A DNA stretch of 64,000 nt from positions 478,713 to 542,712 of the forward strand of contig NZ_CANMIW010000003.1 in assembly GCF_947498005.1 (NCBI RefSeq), read 5' to 3'. This document shows, piece by piece, positions 17,613 to 24,794 of the stretch (its first letter is position 1; every line of letters starts with the position of its first letter). The translations under genes and the position numbers were made by a program. The stretch comes from an uncultured Winogradskyella sp. GTDB lineage: Bacteria > Bacteroidota > Bacteroidia > Flavobacteriales > Flavobacteriaceae. Below the pieces are notes generated by a model that saw nothing but the letters and a program-made list of their open reading frames with translations, searched no databases and was not told the origin of the DNA.

Positions 17613-20015
17613 TTAATAATCTTTATAAGTACAAATATCAGTTCCTATTGGAGAACCATCTGGTATTTTGGGAGAACTTTCTAGTTTAAATTTTTCTGGA
17701 TGCTCATTAAATTCTTTAATCATAAGGCCATACTGCATAGCAATTGCATCATCACTATTAAATCGAATGGCCAAGTTAGCAAGCGATTTATTAGCAATTG
17801 CTTTAGTTTGAAAATAACTATTGTCATTTATGGCTAGGTTCATAACATACTTTAAAACATTGATATTGATTTGATGTTGTATAGCTTGCAAATATAAATC
17901 TGTTTGATTATTATTAAATGTGTTCTTAAACAAACCATCTAAAACGTCTTGTAAACTTAATTGCGTTTCATCTAAACTTTTTTGAAGTATTAATCGATTG
18001 GCACGTTGAGGGTGTAACAAAAATTTTAATGTCATATCGCTAGCTGTATTTGCAGCACTTAGCGGATCAAAAGCAACACCTGTTTTGCCTTTAAATGATT
18101 CTCTAGTGCGTCCATAACCAAAAGCTCTTGGAGGAAACAATGACAATTTATCCTCTGGAATGGCTAAAACTTTTGCGTCTATCGTATTAAAAATACCGTC
18201 TAAAGTTTCCCTTTGTATAGATCCATCAACTGTTTTAGATGTGAATTGCCCATCGCCTTTTACGGCATAATTATAATCTAATCCACCAATAACTTTGGTT
18301 GCCGCTTCCACTTGAAAGCGATGATAAAAATATAAAGGAACAAATACATCTTCTAAAACAGAGTAAGGTTGATAAGCCTTTATATTTTCGACTGAAAAAT
18401 TAGCTATCGCTTGTTTTCGTAATTCTAAAACTTCGTCTAAACCAGCTTTAGGTGTTTTTCCGTTATCCCATAAATGGGCAAAAGCGTGTGCACCTCCAGC
18501 TGCTCTGGCATCAGCATCTGTTATAAAACGTAAACCTTCATTTTGAGCTTTTTTAAGAATATTACGCAAAGCTGTTTTTTCATCTGTTTTCTTATCAAAT
18601 TCCGAATAACTATAAGCCACAGTAACTTTATCCCAATTACCAATGCCTGTTGCATAGGCTTTACTGAAATCAATAATTCCATCATTTATAGAAACTAGTG
18701 GATGCGGATAATCCATCACAGAAGCTCTATCATTAATACTTGAAGCAAAATTATGCGCAAAACCAATAGTATGGCCAATTTCATGCGCACTTAATTGTCT
18801 TATTCTGGCTAAAGCCATATCTAACATTGGTTTATAATTTTCATCGCGCTCAGCAAACGGTTTATTCATTAAGGCTTGAGCAATCATAAAATCTTGACGA
18901 ATTCGTAAACTTCCTAAACTTACATGACCTTTAATTATTTCGCCTGTTCTGGGATCTACAACACTAGCTCCATAACTCCAACCTCTAGTACTACGATGAA
19001 CCCATTGAATAACATTATATCTGCAATCCATAGGATCTGCATCTTTAGGTAGCATCTTTACTTGAAATGCATCTTCAAAACCAATAGCTTCATAAGCTTC
19101 ATTCCACCATCTTGCTCCTTCGAGTAGTGCAGATCTAACTGGTTCTGGAGTTCCAGGATCTAAATAATAAATAATAGGTTCTACGGCTTTGCTCTTTAAT
19201 GATTTAGGGTTTTTCTTAACCAAACGATGACGTATAATAAATCGTTTAGTAATATCTTCTTCAATAGGTGTTGCATAGTCTAAATAAGATATAGAAATTG
19301 CGCCACTGCGCGTATCAAAAACTCTTGGTTTATAATTACTATCTGGTAATTCTATAAAAGAGTGATGTTGTATTACACTAATCAAGGAAGGTGTTGGTGT
19401 AACACTTCTTAAATTTCTACCCGTTGGCTCGCCCTTAAAGGTTAATAAAGCTTCAAACTCAATATTTTTTGGAAATGCTTTAGTACGCTCAAGAGAAAGT
19501 GCGCTTTTTGATTTATCTAATTTATAAATACCTTCTTTTTGTCTTTTTAATCGACTTGTCACGCCATTGGTATCTTCCATCAAAAAAGGTGTAAAATCAA
19601 TAATATATTCCCCTTTTTTATCTGATAAAATTTTGAACCCGAATAAAACAGAATGCGCAAATGCTTGTTCAATACTTTTCTTTTCTAACGCATTTTTTGT
19701 GTTGGCTCGATATTTTAAATTAGGCTGAACAAGCAACAACTTGTTACCCGCTTTTTTAAAATAAACTACACGCTCTCCACCTAACAGTCCTCTATCTAAA
19801 CCAATATCATTGCTACCAACACCAGAGGCTAAAGAGTTTACGTATAAAAACTCAGTATTCAGTTTTTCAACCTTTAAATAGATTTTATCCGTACTTTCTT
19901 CGTAATAGAAATCAAAATAACCTGTAAATTCTTGTAAATCTTTTTTATCTAAAATTTGGGCATTGATGGAACAGCCCATGATAATAAAACCTAATAAAAA
20001 GTATATTTTTTTCAT
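17613..20015 (-). CDS. Secreted or lipid-anchored zinc metalloprotease (DUF5117/DUF4953 type)
   Basis: About 800 residues. The signal sequence MKKIYFLLGFIIMGCSINAQ may be a lipoprotein signal (Cys15) or be cleaved after AQ. The gluzincin-like motif HEIGHTIGFAH lies at 411-421 (zinc ligands His411, His415 and probably His421), with SVMDYPHP about 19 residues later, typical of metzincin-like Bacteroidota proteases with DUF5117 and DUF4953 regions. It presumably acts at the cell surface or in the periplasm; substrate unknown. A start six codons upstream (20033) is possible, but 20015 gives the cleaner signal. A full paralogue lies at 24795-27386. Confidence 0.85.
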   Translation of the reverse strand: MKKIYFLLGFIIMGCSINAQILDKKDLQEFTGYFDFYYEESTDKIYLKVEKLNTEFLYVNSLASGVGSNDIGLDRGLLGGERVVYFKKAGNKLLLVQPNLKYRANTKNALEKKSIEQAFAHSVLFGFKILSDKKGEYIIDFTPFLMEDTNGVTSRLKRQKEGIYKLDKSKSALSLERTKAFPKNIEFEALLTFKGEPTGRNLRSVTPTPSLISVIQHHSFIELPDSNYKPRVFDTRSGAISISYLDYATPIEEDITKRFIIRHRLVKKNPKSLKSKAVEPIIYYLDPGTPEPVRSALLEGARWWNEAYEAIGFEDAFQVKMLPKDADPMDCRYNVIQWVHRSTRGWSYGASVVDPRTGEIIKGHVSLGSLRIRQDFMIAQALMNKPFAERDENYKPMLDMALARIRQLSAHEIGHTIGFAHNFASSINDRASVMDYPHPLVSINDGIIDFSKAYATGIGNWDKVTVAYSYSEFDKKTDEKTALRNILKKAQNEGLRFITDADARAAGGAHAFAHLWDNGKTPKAGLDEVLELRKQAIANFSVENIKAYQPYSVLEDVFVPLYFYHRFQVEAATKVIGGLDYNYAVKGDGQFTSKTVDGSIQRETLDGIFNTIDAKVLAIPEDKLSLFPPRAFGYGRTRESFKGKTGVAFDPLSAANTASDMTLKFLLHPQRANRLILQKSLDETQLSLQDVLDGLFKNTFNNNQTDLYLQAIQHQININVLKYVMNLAINDNSYFQTKAIANKSLANLAIRFNSDDAIAMQYGLMIKEFNEHPEKFKLESSPKIPDGSPIGTDICTYKDY

Positions 20016-20062
20016 AGCAAATAATTGAGTCATAAAACTACGGAAAATCTAAAAAAACAATT

Positions 20063-20070
20063 CAAAATTA
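20063..20070 (-). promoter_or_regulatory. -7 box for the zinc protease gene
   Basis: Minus-strand TAATTTTG (TAnnTTTG), 47 bases before the ATG at 20015. It is back to back with the prfB box at 20092-20099, so the two divergent promoters share about 20 bases. Confidence 0.4.
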
Positions 20071-20091
20071 TGGCACTTTAAATCCACTGCA

Positions 20092-20099
20092 TATATTTG
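20092..20099 (+). promoter_or_regulatory. -7 box for prfB
   Basis: TATATTTG (TAnnTTTG) lies 18 bases before the prfB ATG at 20118, which leaves a leader of roughly 10-15 bases, too short for a normal Shine-Dalgarno site. Confidence 0.45.
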
Positions 20100-20117
20100 T
20101 AGAAATAACAATAATTT

Positions 20118-21222
20118 ATGATAACATCAGATCAAATAAAAGATCTTAATTCCCGTCTAGACATACTTAGACAATATCTTTGACTTAGATGCTAAGCTTA
20201 TAGAAATTTCTAACGAAGAAGAACAAACTTTTGACCCTAATTTTTGGAACGACTCTAAAGCTGCCGAATTGGTAATGAAATCAATTAGAGAGAAAAAAAG
20301 TTGGGTTACCGATTTTAACAATGCCAAATCACTTTTTGAGGATTTAGAAGTCATTTATGAATTCTACAAGGAAGACGAAGCTCCCATGGAAAATGTAGAG
20401 CATCGTTATGAAGCCGCAGTAAATACCATTGAAAAACTAGAATTTAAGAACATGCTTTCTGAAGAAGGTGATAGTTTAAGTGCTGTTTTACAAATTACGG
20501 CTGGTGCAGGTGGAACAGAATCTTGTGATTGGGCAAGTATGTTAATGCGTATGTACTTAATGTATGCTGAAAAAAGTGGCTTTAAAGTAAAGGAACTTAA
20601 CTTACAAGATGGCGATGTTGCTGGTATTAAAACTGTGACCATAGAAATTGAGGGTGAATATGCTTTTGGTTGGCTCAAAGGCGAAAATGGTGTACACCGT
20701 TTAGTTAGAATCTCTCCTTTTGATAGTAATGCTAAACGCCATACAAGTTTTGCTTCGGTTTATGTTTACCCATTAGTAGATGACTCAATTGAGATAGATA
20801 TTAATCCTGCTGATATTGAAATAACAACAGCACGATCAAGTGGAGCCGGAGGACAAAATGTAAATAAAGTGGAGACCAAAGTTCAGTTAAGACATAAACC
20901 ATCTGGTATCCAAATTCAATGTTCTGAAACACGTTCACAACAAGACAATAGAACACGAGCTATGCAAATGCTAAAGTCTCAATTGTATGAAATTGAACTA
21001 CAGAAACAAATGGCACAACGTGACGATATTGAAGCTGGAAAAATGAAAATTGAATGGGGAAGCCAGATTAGAAATTATGTGTTACATCCTTACAAATTAA
21101 TTAAAGATGTACGCTCTGCTCACGAAACTGGTAATGTAGATGCTGTTTTAGATGGAGATATTGAACCATTTTTAAAAGCGTATTTAATGCTAATGGGACA
21201 AAAAGAAGATTCGGCATTATAA
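20118..21222 (+). CDS. prfB: Peptide chain release factor 2, with programmed +1 frameshift
   Basis: RF2 ends translation at UGA and UAA. The frame from ATG 20118 runs 21 codons to CTT-TGA-C (20178-20184); skipping T20181 continues in +1 frame to the stop at 21222, giving about 367 residues (E. coli 365). SPF at 199-201 reads the stop codon, and GGQ at 244-246 ([11 protein letters not shown]) triggers hydrolysis. Without the shift the long frame would begin at an internal ATG (20269) and lose about 50 residues of domain 1. The slippery CTTTGAC is canonical, but the Shine-Dalgarno-like AGGGGG upstream of it in E. coli is absent. An arsC-like gene follows after 19 bases. Confidence 0.95.
20178..20184 (+). 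promoter_or_regulatory. RF2 autoregulatory +1 frameshift site (CTTTGAC)
   Basis: In-frame TGA after CTT, followed by C, is the classic RF2 site: low RF2 slows termination at UGA-C and favours slippage of the Leu-tRNA from CUU to UUU. The preceding bases (TTAGACAATAT) contain no anti-SD complement. Confidence 0.95.
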
Positions 21223-21241
21223 TTGTAATTAACAAAATAAG

Positions 21242-21583
21242 ATGATTAAAATATATCACAATCCAAGATGCTCAAAGTCTAGACAAGGACTTGCAATTGT
21301 AGAAGGCTCTGATAAAGAATTTGAAGTTGTAAAATATTTAGAGAATCAGTTAACCGTTGAAGCTTTAGAAATTTTAATTTCTAAACTATCAATACAACCA
21401 ATTGATTTAGTGAGAAAAAATGAAGCTATTTGGAAATCTGATTTTAAAGGTAAGGACATGTCAGATAAAGAAATTATAGAAGCTATGATTAATCATCCTA
21501 AGTTAATAGAAAGACCAATAGTAGTTAATGGAAATAAAGCTGTGATTGGTAGGCCACCAGAAACTATAAAAGAAATCATTTAA
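21242..21583 (+). CDS. arsC: ArsC/Spx family thioredoxin-fold protein (arsenate reductase-like)
   Basis: 113 residues. It begins MIKIYHNPRCSKSRQGLAIVE, the ArsC signature with the active Cys in NPRCSKSR. LVRKNEAIWK, then LIERPIVVNG and AVIGRPPE, follow in the order seen in glutaredoxin-linked ArsC. The arginine equivalents that bind the oxyanion are present around RPI and GRPPE. It may reduce arsenate, but many single-copy members of this family in Bacteroidota lie outside ars operons and have unproven activity. No arsenic genes flank it here. It follows prfB by 19 bases and precedes a small secreted protein by 10 bases. Confidence 0.85.
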   Translation: MIKIYHNPRCSKSRQGLAIVEGSDKEFEVVKYLENQLTVEALEILISKLSIQPIDLVRKNEAIWKSDFKGKDMSDKEIIEAMINHPKLIERPIVVNGNKAVIGRPPETIKEII

Positions 21584-21593
21584 AAGACATCAA

Positions 21594-22058
21594 ATGAAAA
21601 AGTTAATTTTTATTGCATTTGCCTTACTTCTAAGTTTAAATTTATCAGCACAACGAAGTAGAAATACAAATCAAATTCCGCAAACGCAAAGCGAACCAAC
21701 GGAAGAACAAATCGCCAAACATAAACGAGATATGGAAGAGCGACGAGATGAATATATTCAAAATTTCTTATCTACTTTAGAAGCAGACGAATTTCAGAAG
21801 CACATTATCAAGCAAAACATAATAAGTTTTTTTGAAGCTAAAACAGAACTTTATAAGGTTAAATATGAACACAGTATGGATAGGAAAAATGCTGTGGAAA
21901 AATTAGAAAAAACGCATTTCAAAGATCTTGAAGAGCTTATTTCTGAAAACGATATGACCAAATTAATGGAAATGATAAAAGGCGACTTTGATGAAAAAGA
22001 AGTTATAAAAAAGAAGAAGAAAAAACGTAAAAAGAAGAAACAAAAAAAAGATAAATAG
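21594..22058 (+). CDS. Small secreted protein with Lys-rich tail
   Basis: 154 residues. Signal peptide with cleavage near residue 19-20 (LNLSAQ), then a mostly helical, highly charged body (EEQIAKHKRDMEERRDEY and so on) and a tail in which about 18 of the last 21 residues are lysine or arginine. It is probably periplasmic or surface located. The Asp/Glu/Lys-rich helix resembles periplasmic chaperone-like or CpxP/Spy-like proteins in size and charge, but I see no diagnostic LTxxQ motif, so I do not assign it. It lies 10 bases after arsC. Confidence 0.7.
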   Translation: MKKLIFIAFALLLSLNLSAQRSRNTNQIPQTQSEPTEEQIAKHKRDMEERRDEYIQNFLSTLEADEFQKHIIKQNIISFFEAKTELYKVKYEHSMDRKNAVEKLEKTHFKDLEELISENDMTKLMEMIKGDFDEKEVIKKKKKKRKKKKQKKDK

Positions 22059-22069
22059 GATGATAATAA

Positions 22070-22144
22070 CTAAGAATTTTAACACTTATCATTACCGTAT
22101 TTTCTTTAGGTTGCTTTAACAAAAGATTAACCTATTACAATTGA
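22070..22144 (+). pseudogene. Possible remnant of a small lipoprotein gene
   Basis: Starting from CTA at 22070, the frame reads LRILTLIITVFSLGCFNKRL and a few more residues before TGA. This is a textbook lipoprotein signal with an SLGC lipobox but has no start codon, being preceded by TGA TAA TAA. It may be a decayed gene or chance. It overlaps the leader of the TonB-dependent receptor. Confidence 0.3.
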
Positions 22145-22152
22145 ACTAAAGG

Positions 22153-22160
22153 TATTTTTG
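22153..22160 (+). promoter_or_regulatory. -7 box for the TonB-dependent receptor gene
   Basis: TATTTTTG (TAnnTTTG), 36 bases before the ATG at 22196. No good -33 TTG at standard spacing. Confidence 0.4.
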
Positions 22161-22195
22161 CGAGTCTAAATATTTATAACCTTTAACCAATTGTA

Positions 22196-24718
22196 ATGAA
22201 ATTAAGTTTTTTCGCATCTCTATTATTAATTATCACATTCTCAAATTCTTTTGCTCAAAAAGATATAAATATAGAAGGAATAGTCATTGAACAAGGCACT
22301 AACATTCCTTTAGAATACGCAACAGTCGTTGTTAAAACAAAAGCTGATAACAAAATAATTACTGGTGGAATAACAGACACCAAAGGTAAATTCAAAGTCG
22401 AAGTACCAGCTGGTACATATATAATTTCTGTAGAATACATATCTTATAAAACCAAAACTTTCCCTGAGCAAACATTAACTCAAAACACAAACTTAGGTAC
22501 TATAAACTTAGCTTTAGATGAAGAATCTCTAGACGAAGTTATGGTTGTCGCTGAACGTACTACTGTTGAAATTAAACTCGATAAAAAAGTATACAACATT
22601 GGTAAAGATTTAACCACTGCTGGCGGAACTGTAAGTGACGCGCTTAACAATGTACCTTCCGTTACTGTTGATGTAGAAGGTGCTATAAGTCTTAGAGGAA
22701 ATGAAAATGTTAGAATATTAATAAATGGTAAACCCTCTGCTATGGCAGGTTTTGGTGATAGCAATATATTAAGTCAGTTACCTGCAGAAGCTATTGAGCG
22801 TGTAGAAGTTATTACATCGCCTTCTGCGAGATATGATGCTGAAGGAACGGCAGGAATTTTAAATATTATATTAAGACAAAAAGAAACTTTAGGTTTTAAT
22901 GGATCTGTGACATTAACGGCCGGTAATCCTGATAATGCTGGAGTTTCAGCTGCATTAAATTATAGAACAAAAAATTATAATCTCTTTTCTAATTTTGGAT
23001 GGAGATATTCTAATGCTCCAGGTAAAACGTTCATTGATGTAAATTATTTTGATGAAATAGAAGATGGTATTATAGACGAACCAGAATATAGAAGAATTCG
23101 AGAACGTAAAAACGAAGATCGATTGAATAGAAACTATAATACAAATTTAGGTATGGAGTATTTCTTAAATGAATCTTCATCTTTAACCGGAAGTTTTTTC
23201 TATAATTTTGGAAATGACGCTGACGTTTCCCTAAATTCAAGTGAACGTTTTAATAATAATAATAATAATAATAATAATATCATTGTAGAAAATACGCTTA
23301 GAAGAGAAAGAGAAACTGAAAAAGATAACAACTACCAAATTGCTATTAATTATCAAAAACAATTTGGTGAGGATAGAGACCATAAATTAACAGCAGATTT
23401 TCAATATGAAAATGGTAATGAAGAGGGCTACACCTATTTAAATGAAGATTATATCTTCACAGATCAAGAAGATCCTGAACTGTTTCAAATAGAACAAGAA
23501 TTTACCGACGAGAAACAAAAAGAGTTTTTATTTCAAGCTGATTATGTACTGCCATTAGGAAAAGATTCTCGTTTTGAAGCTGGTTATCGTGGTAGTTTTG
23601 AAAACAGCAATACCGATTATGAACTTTTACAAGAAGATTTAGATTCAGGCGAATTTTTATTAAATGAAGATGTATCAAACATTTTTGACTATACAGAAAA
23701 TGTAAATGCATTATATAGTCAATATGGTACTAAATTTGGAAGATTTTCATTTCTTTTAGGTCTTAGATTAGAGCACACCCAATTAAAAGGAAAGATTGAA
23801 TCACAAACAGAAGATGTAACAGATAACGAATTAGATTTTGATAAAAACTATTTAGGCCTATTCCCTACTGTAAACCTAATTTACAATTTAGACAAAGAAG
23901 ACTCAGACATTGAAGAAAGTATCACTTTAGGATTTAACCGAAGAATAAATCGTCCTCGTGGCAGATACGTAAATCCTTTTCCTTCAAGATCTAGTAGGAC
24001 TAATATTTGGCAAGGAAACCCTGATTTGAATCCTGCTTTTTCAAGCACTTTTGATTTGGGATATTTAAAACGATGGGAAAAATTTACCCTTACCTCTTCT
24101 ATTTATTACCAATATGAAACTGATGCTTTTGAAAGAGTACAAGAAAATACTGGTACGCAAACTACGGATGGTATTGACATAATTAGAACAATACCAATTA
24201 ATTTGTCATCTAATCAACGTATAGGAACCGAAATTGGTGCGATGTACAGTCCTGCAAAATGGTTGCGACTAAACTCTAGTTTCAATTTCTTTCAATTTGA
24301 AACTGAAGGGGAATTTAACGGTATAGACTACAGTGCTAAAAATACAAGTTGGTTTGCTCGTTTTAGTTCTAAAGTGACTTTACCACTTGCTATCGATTGG
24401 CAAACTAGTGCATTTTACAGAGGACCAAGACAAGAAGCGCAAACTGATGTTGATGGCATATTTTCACTTGATTTAGCGTTTAGTAAAGAAATATTGAATA
24501 ATAAAGCAACGATAGCATTAAACGTTAGAGATTTATTTAACTCAAGAAAATATGTCGCTACAACAACTACTGATTTCTTTCAAAGATATAATGAGTATCA
24601 AAGAAGACAGCGACAAATCAACGCTTCATTTACCTATAGGTTTAATCAAAAATTAAATAAACGTGAACGTTCTGGAAGAAACGGTAACGGTGGAGATGAT
24701 ATTGATTTTGAAGGCTAA
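22196..24718 (+). CDS. TonB-dependent receptor, OMP_b-brl_3-like outer-membrane protein
   Basis: 840 residues. Signal peptide (1-20, FAQ). A carboxypeptidase-regulatory-like domain (about 24-105: IEGIVIEQGTNIPLEYATVVV) is followed by a plug-like domain (about 115-235, with SLRGNENVRILINGKP and IERVEVITSPSARYDAEGTAGILNI) and a long beta-barrel with NLGxE and GFNRRINRP motifs. This architecture is the SusC-like/OMP_b-brl_3 group, which takes up substrates through TonB. No SusD gene is present, so it is not a polysaccharide-utilisation pair; ion, siderophore or peptide uptake is possible. An Asn9 tract made of nine AAT triplets lies at 23252-23278 in a predicted loop. Confidence 0.9.
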   Translation: MKLSFFASLLLIITFSNSFAQKDINIEGIVIEQGTNIPLEYATVVVKTKADNKIITGGITDTKGKFKVEVPAGTYIISVEYISYKTKTFPEQTLTQNTNLGTINLALDEESLDEVMVVAERTTVEIKLDKKVYNIGKDLTTAGGTVSDALNNVPSVTVDVEGAISLRGNENVRILINGKPSAMAGFGDSNILSQLPAEAIERVEVITSPSARYDAEGTAGILNIILRQKETLGFNGSVTLTAGNPDNAGVSAALNYRTKNYNLFSNFGWRYSNAPGKTFIDVNYFDEIEDGIIDEPEYRRIRERKNEDRLNRNYNTNLGMEYFLNESSSLTGSFFYNFGNDADVSLNSSERFNNNNNNNNNIIVENTLRRERETEKDNNYQIAINYQKQFGEDRDHKLTADFQYENGNEEGYTYLNEDYIFTDQEDPELFQIEQEFTDEKQKEFLFQADYVLPLGKDSRFEAGYRGSFENSNTDYELLQEDLDSGEFLLNEDVSNIFDYTENVNALYSQYGTKFGRFSFLLGLRLEHTQLKGKIESQTEDVTDNELDFDKNYLGLFPTVNLIYNLDKEDSDIEESITLGFNRRINRPRGRYVNPFPSRSSRTNIWQGNPDLNPAFSSTFDLGYLKRWEKFTLTSSIYYQYETDAFERVQENTGTQTTDGIDIIRTIPINLSSNQRIGTEIGAMYSPAKWLRLNSSFNFFQFETEGEFNGIDYSAKNTSWFARFSSKVTLPLAIDWQTSAFYRGPRQEAQTDVDGIFSLDLAFSKEILNNKATIALNVRDLFNSRKYVATTTTDFFQRYNEYQRRQRQINASFTYRFNQKLNKRERSGRNGNGGDDIDFEG
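23252..23278 (+). repeat. (AAT)9 triplet microsatellite
   Basis: Nine tandem AAT codons encode Asn9 in a predicted surface loop of the outer-membrane receptor. Slippage would change loop length without shifting frame. Confidence 0.95.
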
Positions 24719-24742
24719 AATAGCGTATACTCAAAAATAAAA

Positions 24743-24772
24743 AAAAGGCACAAATTAAAATTTGTGCCTTTT
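24743..24772. terminator. Bidirectional terminator
   Basis: AAAAGGCACAAA (24743-24754) pairs with TTTGTGCCTTTT (24761-24772) between convergent receptor and protease genes. Confidence 0.92.
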
Positions 24773-24794
24773 CTGTTTTCTTAATTCTTGTCTT

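Noticed and set aside
20269..21222. RF2 starting at the internal ATG
   Set aside because: This would drop about 50 conserved N-terminal residues; the CTTTGAC site and the upstream frame explain the missing part.
21242..21583. Arsenic resistance operon
   Set aside because: Only an ArsC-like gene is present; no arsB, acr3 or arsR lies nearby.
23252..23278. CRISPR-like repeat
   Set aside because: It is an in-frame AAT microsatellite without spacers.
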